Shown here in pieces: positions 33,699 through 42,167 of a stretch of 47,098 nt of DNA; the first letter of the stretch is position 1, and the number at the start of each line of letters is the position of its first letter. The position numbers and the translations under genes are program-made. The DNA is taken from NCBI GenBank assembly GCA_021325035.1, contig JAJPHW010000198.1:1-47098 (forward strand), in the 5' to 3' direction. The notes below the pieces were generated by a model that worked only from the letters and a program-made list of their open reading frames with translations, searched no databases and was not told where the DNA came from. Source of the stretch: Terriglobia bacterium (GTDB taxonomy: Bacteria; Acidobacteriota; Terriglobia; Terriglobales; Acidobacteriaceae).

Positions 33699-36589
33699 TA
33701 ATGAGCGGCTCCGATGTGAGCTGTGATTTCTGCCGGGTTATGCTCGACTGGACGACCGGCAGCTGACGTCCCCAGGCGGGCAGTGTTTACTCGAGTTTGT
33801 CCGGTCAAAGGAACGGAAACATGTTCGTGAATCGCTTGCCGTTCGTTGTTGTCTTCAGGATGCAATTGACGATATGGTCCTGTGATAGCCTGCGCTGATT
33901 CATCTGCCTTGAAACGTAAATAGCGCTCTTCATGCTCACTGGCCATTTTGTTATTGCCTAATCCGCGATAGCAGAGCATCAGGTTGTAGTGGGCTTGCAA
34001 GTCTTCAGGATCAACTTCCAAAACTTTATCCAACGCAGCCACCGCTTCTGCATATTTGCGCTGTAAAAACAATATGCGCCCAAGATCGTTCAACGCGACA
34101 CGATCTCGCGGGTATTGTGTCAAAACCTGGCGCAAATGATTAGCTGCGCCGTCGTAATCGCCATCACTGCGCAGGACGCGCGCGTAGAAGTAGTGAGCAC
34201 GGGCGAGATTAGGATTGATTGCAAGCGCTTTTTCGAGCATCGTCCGGGCGTGCGGCATATCGCCTTCCTGCACCGCACAACGACCAATGTTGACCCATCC
34301 GTCGGGATTGCTGGGATCGATTTCCGTAATCTTTGCAAACGCTGCGGCGGCGCCTTTCAGATCTCCCTGAAGAAACAATCCGATGCCATAATCATTCCAG
34401 CGCTGCCAATCGTTTTTTTGCAGCGTTAGTTCCGGTTTTGGCAGCGGAGCATTGCGCGGCGCGACATTCAACGACACTTCGTTTTCTGCAACTGCGACGA
34501 TCGGCACATCGGGAATTGCTTCTTTTTTAGCCGAGACACCCGCGAGCGGCGCCGTAAAAGTAAAATTGCGATCGTCAAAATTCGGTGTGGCGGCCGAATC
34601 CGATCCTTGAGGAGACCCTGCAAATGCAAATTGCGTATTCCACCACGCGAATTTGCGATAGCAAAGGCGAGCGTGGAGAGTAATTTTATTGCCCACATTC
34701 TCCGGAATGTGCAGACGATAGTGGACTGTATCGGCGGCCCCGGGCGGAATTAAACGTACATAGACAACCGCTCGCGTGGACCAGGCATTGCGTTTGTTGA
34801 TGGGATTTCCATGAGCGTCAACCTGCAACGACCGATAGAAGTGAGCGCCTTTTTCGACTGGGCCCTTGCCATCATCTTCGACCTTACCGCTCCAAAAAAT
34901 TGTCTGATTTTTGTCGTCGGTAGCTTTGAGTTCAAGCCAGGTGTCGTATGCATCCACAGTTCCGCCGGGGAAAAAATGGCCAACAGTTTTTGTGCGGACG
35001 ACCACTTCCACGCGAACCGTATCGCCGCGGCGTACCGTCGCATTCGCTCGATTTAAAGGTGCAGTGACTGGCATAGTTTCAGTTTCTGTTGCCGGAGTAA
35101 TCTTGGTCTCGGCCTCTTCCCCTACGGCAAATGTGGTTGACAGATCCGCCTGGCTTGCCGTGCCTGATTTAACTTCGGCAGATTCCGGGGTGAGCGCAAA
35201 AATATCTACGCTCAACTTCTTGTCCTTCAGAAAATCTTCTGTGAGCTTAAGCTGCTGTTCATCTTCGTTCGCAATAGGAACAGCGGTGTTCGCACCCGGG
35301 AAACGGTGCGAATGAACAAACCCACCAATATTACCGGCATCTCCGGAGTGCGTAAGCGGCATATGGCAATCGGCACACTGTGAAGGCTTCGCCGGATAAT
35401 AAAACGACCGTGCTCCCTGACCCGATACACCACTCGCCTGCCAGTTGTCGTATTCGTTGAATCCACGGAACCAGCGATAGTGGTTCACTGGAACATCGAG
35501 ATGCACTTTGTGACAGCTCGAACAAAACTCGGCAGTTTGATCACGCATAAACGGCTTGAGAAAAACCCGGCGATGCGGTTCCGGATTCAACTTCACCAAG
35601 AAATCATGCAACGTACGCACGACAGGATTCTTACTCGCAGCCAACTCATGCAGCTTGGGATACTCCAGATAAAAATCTGCCTGGCCCATCGTGCTTTTAA
35701 CGCTGGAAATCGAATGGCACATCATGCAGCCAAGTCCCGCTTGCGCGGCGGGCGTGTGGACAATTTGTTTTATGGGAGTATCCATCTTGCCACTGTAGAG
35801 TAGAGCCGGGTCATGGCATCCTGCGCACCATTTGGAGGGCTTGGTGCCGATGGTGTCCTGCATGTATTCAATGCTCTTGCGATACCACTGATTATTGAAG
35901 GATGAAAAGTGGTGCATTGAACTAAACCATTGCTGGTAGATATCCTGATGGCATCGCTGGCAGGAGTCCGACTCCATGAAATATTCACTGGGGATTTTTT
36001 GTCCGCCAAGCACCTGCGCCGAACTGGGAAAGAAAGCTCCGTTCGATCCGTCACCCTCATCTGCCATCTCAGCAGGAGGCATTTTAGGATTCTCGATGCG
36101 CGAATGGTTCTGCCAGCGCGATTGACGGAGATAGTGTGCGCCGAAACCCAGGGCAGTCAGCACCAACAGGGCAACTCCGGCTCTCGCCAGCGATGCCGCG
36201 ACCGGATGAGATTCCCTTCTTCCGAGCCATTCCGAAAACAAAATTCCTGCGCCCGCTAGCGAAATCAGAATGTGCGCATAAAGCCATTTCCATTCAGCGC
36301 GTGGCGTACCAATTTTAACGAGAAGAATGCCAACAATTGCACCGCTGAGAAGAAGCAGCCATCCAGCCCGCCCCAACGGAGTGGCATCACGAAATATGCG
36401 GAAAAGATAGATTGCCAAAAGCAACGCGACAATGGCGCCTGCTAAAGCGTGAAGAAGAACCACGCCCGCATAAAGAACATTCGCCTGCGGAAACGTGTAG
36501 AGATATGCAGCCGACACCACGAGAAATATAAAGAGGGCTGGAATGAGGCGAGGATATGTACGAACGGCGGTTGTTCTCTGATTCAACAT
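33698..36589 (-). CDS. Membrane-anchored pentahaem cytochrome c with C-terminal TPRs
   Basis: The 963-residue protein starts with five hydrophobic helices (about 13-33, 41-64, 76-92, 103-121, 135-150), which would put the rest in the periplasm. Five haem c sites follow: CQRCH (210-214), CAGCH (255-259), CMMCH (288-292), CSSCH (356-360) and CADCH (405-409). A beta-rich stretch (about 520-670, including VEVVVRTKTVGHFFPGG) leads to about four or five TPRs at 720-900. This resembles cytochrome c-554-like multihaem proteins but with membrane and TPR parts added. It is the first gene of the three-gene unit with the two propellers. Donor, acceptor and substrate are unknown. Confidence 0.87.
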   Translation of the reverse strand: MLNQRTTAVRTYPRLIPALFIFLVVSAAYLYTFPQANVLYAGVVLLHALAGAIVALLLAIYLFRIFRDATPLGRAGWLLLLSGAIVGILLVKIGTPRAEWKWLYAHILISLAGAGILFSEWLGRRESHPVAASLARAGVALLVLTALGFGAHYLRQSRWQNHSRIENPKMPPAEMADEGDGSNGAFFPSSAQVLGGQKIPSEYFMESDSCQRCHQDIYQQWFSSMHHFSSFNNQWYRKSIEYMQDTIGTKPSKWCAGCHDPALLYSGKMDTPIKQIVHTPAAQAGLGCMMCHSISSVKSTMGQADFYLEYPKLHELAASKNPVVRTLHDFLVKLNPEPHRRVFLKPFMRDQTAEFCSSCHKVHLDVPVNHYRWFRGFNEYDNWQASGVSGQGARSFYYPAKPSQCADCHMPLTHSGDAGNIGGFVHSHRFPGANTAVPIANEDEQQLKLTEDFLKDKKLSVDIFALTPESAEVKSGTASQADLSTTFAVGEEAETKITPATETETMPVTAPLNRANATVRRGDTVRVEVVVRTKTVGHFFPGGTVDAYDTWLELKATDDKNQTIFWSGKVEDDGKGPVEKGAHFYRSLQVDAHGNPINKRNAWSTRAVVYVRLIPPGAADTVHYRLHIPENVGNKITLHARLCYRKFAWWNTQFAFAGSPQGSDSAATPNFDDRNFTFTAPLAGVSAKKEAIPDVPIVAVAENEVSLNVAPRNAPLPKPELTLQKNDWQRWNDYGIGLFLQGDLKGAAAAFAKITEIDPSNPDGWVNIGRCAVQEGDMPHARTMLEKALAINPNLARAHYFYARVLRSDGDYDGAANHLRQVLTQYPRDRVALNDLGRILFLQRKYAEAVAALDKVLEVDPEDLQAHYNLMLCYRGLGNNKMASEHEERYLRFKADESAQAITGPYRQLHPEDNNERQAIHEHVSVPLTGQTRVNTARLGTSAAGRPVEHNPAEITAHIGAAH

Positions 36590-36659
36590 TGAAAGGCGCT
36601 TCGACTTAGGCTATTTGGTATCGAATTTAGAGGCAACAGTATAAAAGTATTAGACGCTG

Positions 36660-38078
36660 TCAGGCCGATTCAGAAGGAACCCGCCAACCGCCAGTCTCAC
36701 GTTCTAGCAATTCTGCCACCGACAGGACGATTTCCTCCTGCCACGGAAGCCCGACAACCTGCACACCAATTGGCAATCCTTCTTTTGAATTGCCAGTGGG
36801 AACTACCACTGAAGGCATGCCAAGCAAATTAAACCATTCGCAATAGCTCCAGGCATCGAGGTATTTGACCGTCTTACCTTCGACTTCCCATTCGCGTTCC
36901 CAATGTTTGAACGCTGGAACTGACGCGACGGGACAAACGATAATGGGATACTCCCGCATTTGCCGGAAAACTTCCATACGGACAACATCGCGCTGCGTCC
37001 AGGCATGGAGTAACGAATCCCCGGTATGGGGTGGCTCGGCCGCAACCCAATCGCAAAATTGGCGCAAGATTGGGCTAAGGTCCAATTCACGCCCCTTGAG
37101 CATGGGCGCAAGCAACATGCCCCCTGCAATGCCAAAGAATTGCCACCAAACCTTACGGGCGCGCTCCAAGCCTTCTGGACGAAACTGTTCGACACGAAAT
37201 CCCGCTCGGCTCAATCCATTGGCGGCCGTTTTAACAGCTTCATGTGTCTCTTTTGTGACTGGTGTACGCCCATCATCTTCGAAATACCCTATTCGAATTT
37301 TGTCTAGCTCACCAGGTTTTGGCCATCGCACAGGTATAGGAGCAGCAGAAGGATCCCCGTCATCAGCCCCTTGCATTACTTCAAACAGCAATTTCAAATC
37401 TGCGACGGTCCGCGCCATGGGACCGACTACGCCGAGCAAAGCGAACGGCCCAACGGACTGAGGAAAATGTCCAGTGGCCGGAATGCGCCCCGGAGTCGGT
37501 TTCAATCCACAAATTCCACAAAAATGTGCAGGGATACGAATAGATCCGCCGCCGTCGCTGCCGACTCCTCCGGCAGAAAGACCCGCCGCAATCGCTGCGG
37601 CTTCGCCGCCGCTTGAACCACCAGCTGTATGCACGAGACTCCAGGGATTATTCGTGCGCCCATGAAGAAGATTGTCCGTTTCCCACGCCATCAGGAGTTC
37701 AGGCGTATTCGTAACGCCAAGAATGACTGCACCAGCGTCTCGCAAACGCTGAACTAACGGTGCATCTTTTTCTCCAATCGTTCCTTGCCTGAGTTTTGTT
37801 CCAACTTCGAACGGCATTCCTGCAACTTCGATTGAGCTTTTGATACTGATAGGCACTCCATGCAATGGACCTGCAACTCGATCCGACTCCAGCTGTCCTT
37901 CCGCAAAAAGCGCTTGCCGCCGTGCGCCTTCGGCACCCACTTTTATGAATGCATTCAACTTCGGATTGAGTCGTTCAATGTCCTCTAAGTGAACCTCGAC
38001 GAGTTCGGTGCAAGAGATTTCACGATGCCGCGTCTTTTCGGCCATGGCTGTAGCAGATAGATAATTGAGTTTGGTCAT
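36660..38078 (-). CDS. Amidase-signature hydrolase
   Basis: The 472-residue enzyme has the Ser-cisSer-Lys triad of the amidase signature family. Lys80 lies in GVPISIKSS, Ser155 in AGGSSGGEAA and Ser179 in GSDGGGSIRIPA. The spacings (75 and 24 residues) equal those in fatty acid amide hydrolase (Lys142, Ser217, Ser241). FCGICGLKPTPGRIP follows, as in the eukaryote-like branch. GSDGGGS replaces the more common GSDTGGS. It hydrolyses a carboxamide that cannot be named from sequence. No gatB or gatC neighbour is present, so a tRNA amidotransferase role is unlikely. No signal peptide; cytoplasmic. Confidence 0.92.
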   Translation of the reverse strand: MTKLNYLSATAMAEKTRHREISCTELVEVHLEDIERLNPKLNAFIKVGAEGARRQALFAEGQLESDRVAGPLHGVPISIKSSIEVAGMPFEVGTKLRQGTIGEKDAPLVQRLRDAGAVILGVTNTPELLMAWETDNLLHGRTNNPWSLVHTAGGSSGGEAAAIAAGLSAGGVGSDGGGSIRIPAHFCGICGLKPTPGRIPATGHFPQSVGPFALLGVVGPMARTVADLKLLFEVMQGADDGDPSAAPIPVRWPKPGELDKIRIGYFEDDGRTPVTKETHEAVKTAANGLSRAGFRVEQFRPEGLERARKVWWQFFGIAGGMLLAPMLKGRELDLSPILRQFCDWVAAEPPHTGDSLLHAWTQRDVVRMEVFRQMREYPIIVCPVASVPAFKHWEREWEVEGKTVKYLDAWSYCEWFNLLGMPSVVVPTGNSKEGLPIGVQVVGLPWQEEIVLSVAELLERETGGWRVPSESA

Positions 38079-38166
38079 GAAATATCAGCAGGAAAACGGA
38101 GTCTAGCACGGACGGTCAAATTTCACTCTAAGTTGCTCTAGAATGTTCACTGCTGGGAGGAAAAAT

Positions 38167-38538
38167 ATGAAACATGCTCCGCGATTTTTAAATATCGTGA
38201 ATGATGCCAAAAAGCGCGTAAAAGAAACAACCATTGACGCCATCAAACAACGGCTCGACAACAAGGATAAATTCATTTTGGTGGACGTGCGCGAGGAAAG
38301 CGAATTTGCGAAAGACCATCTCCCCACAGCAATCCATTTGGGCAAAGGCATCATCGAGCGAGACATTGAAGATCGTGTGCCCGACTTAAATGCGCCGCTC
38401 GTTCTATATTGCGGGGGCGGCTTTCGCTCGGCTCTGGCTGCGGATAATCTGCAGAAAATGGGTTACACCAATGTGCTCTCGATGGACGGCGGCATTCGCG
38501 AGTGGCGGGAGAAAAATTTTCCCCTGGTGAAAGACTAG
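38167..38538 (+). CDS. Single-domain rhodanese (sulfurtransferase)
   Basis: The 123-residue protein is one rhodanese domain. VDVREESEFAKDHLPTAIHLGKG holds the CH2-A region, and YCGGGFRSALAA gives the active-site Cys82 with a six-residue loop ending in Arg, as in sulfur- rather than arsenate-handling forms. MDGGIREWRE closes the domain. The ATG at 38167 follows GGGAGG by 6 bases, which decides it over the ATG at 38143. It handles persulfide sulfur in the cytoplasm; the partner is unknown. It is divergent from the amidase gene. Confidence 0.92.
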   Translation: MKHAPRFLNIVNDAKKRVKETTIDAIKQRLDNKDKFILVDVREESEFAKDHLPTAIHLGKGIIERDIEDRVPDLNAPLVLYCGGGFRSALAADNLQKMGYTNVLSMDGGIREWREKNFPLVKD

Positions 38539-38640
38539 GTAAACATTTGAAGTACCTTCGTAACTTGCCGTAACCGCTGCCAGCACAGAACATGGTAGTG
38601 CAACACGGGACAGATTTTCAGCGGGTGAGAACGCGATCGA

Positions 38641-39207
38641 ATGCCAACTTCAGGAAATAACTCTCAGGGCGCAGCAACGGCGGTAGCGTCAAACCGCTCC
38701 GTGGAATACGTGCTGGAACAAGCCACAACACCTGATAAGTTCTGCGTGGCTTTAGCCAAACTTTTCGCTGTCCGCCCCAAAGAAGTTGCCATGTTGCGGT
38801 TGGATCGCTCACTCCTTAATTTTCTTTACCCTGCCGAGCTAAAAATAGCCGGCGCGATTCCCGTTTCTAGTTCGACCGCGATTGCGGCTCACACAGCAAC
38901 TACCAAGAAATTTGAGATATTTAACAATTTCACAAAAGTGAATCACGCTCGCATTTTTGAAAGCGTAAAAATGGGTGAATCGGAAGAAAAAGAAATCGTC
39001 GAAGAAACGGCTTCAGGTATTCAGAAATTGATGTCCGCGCCCATCCTGAATCCGCAAGGTAGAGTACTCGGAGTTATACAAATTTGCCGCAAAGGGTTCA
39101 GCATCACTTCGGCCGGCCCGGATTTTACGGATAGCGATTTGAAGCAATTGAAGTTGGCCAGTGAAATTGCCGCCAAACGAGACTTTATGTCTACCGCAAA
39201 AGGTTAG
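38641..39207 (+). CDS. GAF-domain protein
   Basis: The 188-residue soluble protein is mostly a single GAF-like fold: PDKFCVALAKLFAVRPKEVAML early, LMSAPILNPQGRVLGVIQICRKG in the second half, and DSDLKQLKLASEIAA in the final helix. GAF domains bind small ligands such as cyclic nucleotides or haem. No output domain is attached, so it would have to act through a partner. There is an N-terminal extension of about 25 residues without structure. It converges with the pseudouridine synthase gene, with 8 bases between them. Confidence 0.75.
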   Translation: MPTSGNNSQGAATAVASNRSVEYVLEQATTPDKFCVALAKLFAVRPKEVAMLRLDRSLLNFLYPAELKIAGAIPVSSSTAIAAHTATTKKFEIFNNFTKVNHARIFESVKMGESEEKEIVEETASGIQKLMSAPILNPQGRVLGVIQICRKGFSITSAGPDFTDSDLKQLKLASEIAAKRDFMSTAKG

Positions 39208-39215
39208 CCTTTTCC

Positions 39216-39965
39216 TTACGGTTTCTCGTTCGATTGAATCTCCCGATCAATTGACTTCTTCTCTTTCAGGGTCAAAGCACGGAACTTTCCCTTCGCAAGC
39301 TCGCCTAACGGCAGCGAGCCGATCGCGACCCGTACTAAACGCAACACGGAAACATCGAGCTCCTCTAATAAACGCCGGATGTGCCGGTTTCTGCCCTCAT
39401 CTAACACGACTTCAATCCAACTGTTGCTCTTCCCGCTACGCAGTAGCCTCGACTTTTTTACTTTCAAGATTTCGCTGCCACATAGCTTGCCCTCCATCAT
39501 CGAATTCAACAAACCGGTGGAAGCTACGGTATCTACTTGTACGTGGTAAGTTTTTTCGAGATGCGTTCCCGGTGAAGTAATCCGATCCGCCCAAGCGGAA
39601 TCATTGGTCAGTAACAGCAAACCTTCGCTGGCCTTGTCTAACCGCCCAACTGGGGCAACCCATGGCAAGTCTTTGGGTAATAAGTTGTAAACAATCTCCC
39701 GATTCTTCTCATCCGACGCTGTGGTTACAATGCCGCGTGGTTTGTTCAACATGAAATAGACCTTCTCAGCCCCGAAAATTCTCCTATCCCGCACCTCAAT
39801 TCGATCTTTCAGGAGGCTGGTTGGAGTCTCGGGGTTCAGGCATATTTTCCCGTTTAAACGAACTTGCGCATCCTGGATAAGCTCCGCCGCTTGCGAACGT
39901 GAACAATACCCCAACTTGGAAAGTGCGCGCGCCAATCCGACACGCTGAGCCGTCTTTTTCACCAA
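39216..39965 (-). CDS. rluB: 23S rRNA pseudouridine synthase, RluB/RsuA family
   Basis: The 249-residue enzyme isomerises uridine in rRNA. An S4 RNA-binding domain comes first (GLARALSKLGYCSRSQAAELI, VRLNGK). The catalytic domain has LNKPRGIVTT, and GRLDKASEGLLLLTND with the catalytic Asp110. The C-terminal EGRNRHIRRLLEELDVSVLRLVRVAIG is the RsuA/RluB/RluE signature. RluB (U2605 of 23S rRNA) is the likeliest of the group given the S4 domain, but RsuA or RluF specificity cannot be ruled out. Confidence 0.9.
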   Translation of the reverse strand: MVKKTAQRVGLARALSKLGYCSRSQAAELIQDAQVRLNGKICLNPETPTSLLKDRIEVRDRRIFGAEKVYFMLNKPRGIVTTASDEKNREIVYNLLPKDLPWVAPVGRLDKASEGLLLLTNDSAWADRITSPGTHLEKTYHVQVDTVASTGLLNSMMEGKLCGSEILKVKKSRLLRSGKSNSWIEVVLDEGRNRHIRRLLEELDVSVLRLVRVAIGSLPLGELAKGKFRALTLKEKKSIDREIQSNEKP

Positions 39966-40032
39966 CTCATGCTAAACGATGTTGCCTTTCGTGGATTCAC
40001 TACCTGCCAGGCAACTTTCGCTGCAAAGCCTC

Positions 40033-40060
40033 TTGACGGCGGCGCAGAATGTGTTAATCT
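40033..40060 (+). promoter_or_regulatory. Candidate sigma-70-type promoter of the first PilZ gene
   Basis: TTGACG (40033-40038) and TAATCT (40055-40060) are spaced by 16 bases. The start of transcription would be near 40067, only about five bases before the ATG at 40072. No Shine-Dalgarno is present, so the mRNA may be leaderless. Confidence 0.45.
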
Positions 40061-40071
40061 CCCTATCCCTG

Positions 40072-40401
40072 ATGGAAATCAACACCGAGCGACGTTCAAC
40101 GCAGCGCATCGCGGTTCGTATTCCAGTAGCGATTCATTCGCAGGATGGATCTCTGCAAACAAGCGGTCATACGCGAGATTTGAACGCAGGCGGAATATTC
40201 CTTTACACGCAAAGTAAAATCACTGCCGGCAGCAATCTTGAGATGGTCTTAATTCTGCCGCCCGAACTCACGCAGGGGGATAAGCGTTGGGTTTGCTGCC
40301 AGGCCTCGGTGGTCCGGGTGGAGACCAGTCAGAATGAAGGTAATTTCGGCGTAGCCGCACAAATCACTGGCATGCAGTTATTACCCGAAATCACCGGCTG
40401 A
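40072..40401 (+). CDS. PilZ-domain protein (c-di-GMP receptor candidate)
   Basis: The 109-residue protein is a single PilZ domain. RxxxR is RSTQR (Arg8, Arg12), and the second motif is DLNAGG (36-41), where Asn stands in place of the usual Ser of DxSxxG. Binding of cyclic di-GMP is therefore likely but may be weakened. PilZ proteins of this size act as adaptors in motility or surface-polysaccharide control. The ATG at 40072 starts the domain; an upstream in-frame ATG at 39979 would add a segment overlapping the promoter. Confidence 0.82.
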   Translation: MEINTERRSTQRIAVRIPVAIHSQDGSLQTSGHTRDLNAGGIFLYTQSKITAGSNLEMVLILPPELTQGDKRWVCCQASVVRVETSQNEGNFGVAAQITGMQLLPEITG

Positions 40402-40534
40402 AGCTGCGTCTTATGGATTGCAGTTGTGCAAATCCCTGAAGCCAAACCCCCTCCCGACACCCAATGCTGATATTTTTTGAATAATTTAAAAATTCCTTTG
40501 GACATGCAGCACAATTAGTGCAATAATTCGGCCC

Positions 40535-40562
40535 TTGAATTGCTGTGGGTGAAAAGTATTAA
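40535..40562 (+). promoter_or_regulatory. Candidate promoter of the 114-residue protein gene
   Basis: TTGAAT (40535-40540) and TATTAA (40557-40562) are separated by 16 bases, giving a transcript start near 40569 and a short leader holding AGGG (40574-40577). The remainder of 40402-40534 is AT-rich and shows no other clear element. Confidence 0.38.
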
Positions 40563-40587
40563 CCTCAGAGTTTAGGGTGATTTGGAT

Positions 40588-40932
40588 ATGTGGATGGAAA
40601 AGCTATCGGACGGGGTGCTTCGGGTGCTCACACCCCTGGGTCCGCGTTATCTCAAGCCTTCTTTTTTTCAACGACTTTACTTGCTCTGGATATTCCGAAA
40701 CTTCCAGACCCTTCCCGTGAAAGTTCTCAGTCCGCTTCAACTTCAGTTTATGGACGCAATCTGCCGGCACGGCTTCGCGCAGAGTGGCATTAGTGGATTT
40801 GACGATTTCCCGATCTTGGGCACTCTGGAGCAACGTCCATCTGCGGAACCTGAGAGTAACCAGCCACAACGACGTCCCAATGCCTCGGTGACCGAGGCGG
40901 TTTCGCCGTACGCAGCAAATCACCGTTCCTGA
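40588..40932 (+). CDS. Small protein of unknown function
   Basis: I do not recognise this 114-residue protein. The first 70 residues (LSDGVLRVLTPLGPRYL, SFFQRLYLLWIFRNFQTLP, LQLQFMDAIC) are basic and aromatic and look folded. The remaining part is polar and probably disordered. There is no signal peptide; the hydrophobic stretch LYLLWIFRNF is short and amphipathic and might touch the membrane. The ATG at 40588 follows AGGGTGA by about 8 bases. A candidate promoter precedes it. It converges with the small exported protein gene, 3 bases apart. Confidence 0.6.
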   Translation: MWMEKLSDGVLRVLTPLGPRYLKPSFFQRLYLLWIFRNFQTLPVKVLSPLQLQFMDAICRHGFAQSGISGFDDFPILGTLEQRPSAEPESNQPQRRPNASVTEAVSPYAANHRS

Positions 40933-40935
40933 TTG

Positions 40936-41397
40936 CTAATATTGCGGCCGGGCATCCGATCCATTCGACGGCTGCGTACTTGACGGTTCTCGTTGCTGCA
41001 TTTCTTCACACGGATTATTACGGCCATTCATCATGCGTCCACCGTGCCGCCGCTCAAAACACGACTTGTAGGCTTCTGCTTGTTGTTCCGTAACCAAGCT
41101 GCGAACTTGCCCTAAGGATTGCTCCCGCAGTTGATGAATCTGCTCACGCTTTTGTTCCTGACTCAAAGACGTATCCGCACATACTGACATCACTTGGGAG
41201 TGGAGGTTGCGCTCAATTTCCCGGCCTTGCTGGGCCACGGAGGGCGAGATTCCCGCTTGCTGCCAGCACCCCCCGCCTCGGCCATTACGCTTCGTAGGTG
41301 CGGAACCGCCAGGCGGTGCGCTCGATGGGCTCTGCGCTAGTAATGAACCAGCAGCAAACGCGAATATCATGATTGGAAGTAGCTTCATTTTTGGCAT
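40936..41397 (-). CDS. Small exported helical protein (Spy/CpxP-like in character)
   Basis: The 153-residue protein has a signal peptide (LLPIMIFAFAAGSLLAQ) followed by a flexible Gly/Pro/Asn-rich stretch. A helical core follows (SLSQEQKREQIHQLREQSL, SLVTEQQAEAY) whose rhythm recalls LTxxQ proteins of the Spy/CpxP periplasmic-chaperone type; this is resemblance only. Four cysteines (CWQQ, VCAD, SCFE, PCEE) could make two disulfides, unusual for Spy. AGGGAG lies 7 bases before the ATG at 41397, which supports this start. Periplasmic; function unknown. Confidence 0.65.
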   Translation of the reverse strand: MPKMKLLPIMIFAFAAGSLLAQSPSSAPPGGSAPTKRNGRGGGCWQQAGISPSVAQQGREIERNLHSQVMSVCADTSLSQEQKREQIHQLREQSLGQVRSLVTEQQAEAYKSCFERRHGGRMMNGRNNPCEEMQQREPSSTQPSNGSDARPQY

Positions 41398-41604
41398 AGG
41401 AAATCTCCCTCTTTACCAAACACAGCATCTCAGCAAAAGTCGTGAATGGGCAAGTCCGAAAAGGTGCATCATTGGGAGTAATCGAATTTCCTGATTACCC
41501 TCGCCGAACTTGCTGACATCCGTTACTGCAAGTTAAACTATTTATGGGTTTTCCACCGGAAGTCCTTGAAGCCGTTTCATCCAGGAAATCTCTTCCGTTC
41601 TGTA

Positions 41605-41676
<72 letters not shown>

Positions 41677-41680
<4 letters not shown>

Positions 41681-41699
41681 TCTAGTTGATGGTAGTTTT
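41677..41699 (+). terminator. Terminator hairpin sharing the tRNA ACCA end
   Basis: ACCATC (41677-41682) pairs with GATGGT (41688-41693) around a TAGTT loop, followed by AGTTTT. The left arm begins with the discriminator and CCA of tRNA-Lys, so the tRNA 3' end and the terminator overlap. Confidence 0.6.
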
Positions 41700-41778
41700 A
41701 TCCTCCACTGCGTAAATCCCTTTCTGCAACCATCGATCCAACGCGAACATCGTCTAGCACTCTTTTCACTGATTTTTA

Positions 41779-41791
41779 CCCATAAAATGGG
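41779..41791. promoter_or_regulatory. Perfect inverted repeat over a -10-like box before the second PilZ gene
   Basis: CCCAT-AAA-ATGGG is a perfect palindrome with 5-base arms. It contains TAAAAT (41783-41788), a fair -10 element, and lies 17 bases before the PilZ start. A repressor site is possible. No good -35 is visible. Confidence 0.3.
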
Positions 41792-41808
41792 CTGGTAGAG
41801 GCTATGAC

Positions 41809-42159
41809 ATGGGCAATCCTCCCGGCGACGAACGCCGCAAATATTCTCGCGCGAAACTCCGCGTTCCTGTGGAGTTTCGGACAGCTGAAGCGAAGGTGTC
41901 TTCGCGGGCAGAAACCACCGATTTAAGCCTTGGGGGGTTTTATCTGGAAACCATGTTTACCATGCCGGTGGGCACAGAGCTTGAAGTGACTCTACACTTG
42001 GAAAACCCGGTTTTAGCGGTTGCGACGGTCGCTACCTGTGATCCGTCATTTGGCAATGGGGTCCACTTCACCAAGATACTGCCCGAAGACGAAGAATCTC
42101 TGAAAAGCTATTTGGAGAAACAAGAGAAAGCCGCAGAATCAGGGAATGCGGGCAGTTAA
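41809..42159 (+). CDS. PilZ-domain protein with canonical c-di-GMP motifs
   Basis: The 116-residue protein is one PilZ domain with both cyclic-di-GMP motifs complete: RxxxR as RKYSR (Arg10, Arg14) and DxSxxG as DLSLGG (38-43). It should bind the messenger and act on an unknown partner. The C-terminal lysine/glutamate-rich tail is probably a helix. This second PilZ lies 1.7 kb from the first, with a tRNA between; the two share only the domain. It converges with the Ig-like gene, 8 bases apart. Confidence 0.87.
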   Translation: MGNPPGDERRKYSRAKLRVPVEFRTAEAKVSSRAETTDLSLGGFYLETMFTMPVGTELEVTLHLENPVLAVATVATCDPSFGNGVHFTKILPEDEESLKSYLEKQEKAAESGNAGS

Positions 42160-42167
42160 AAGAACTC

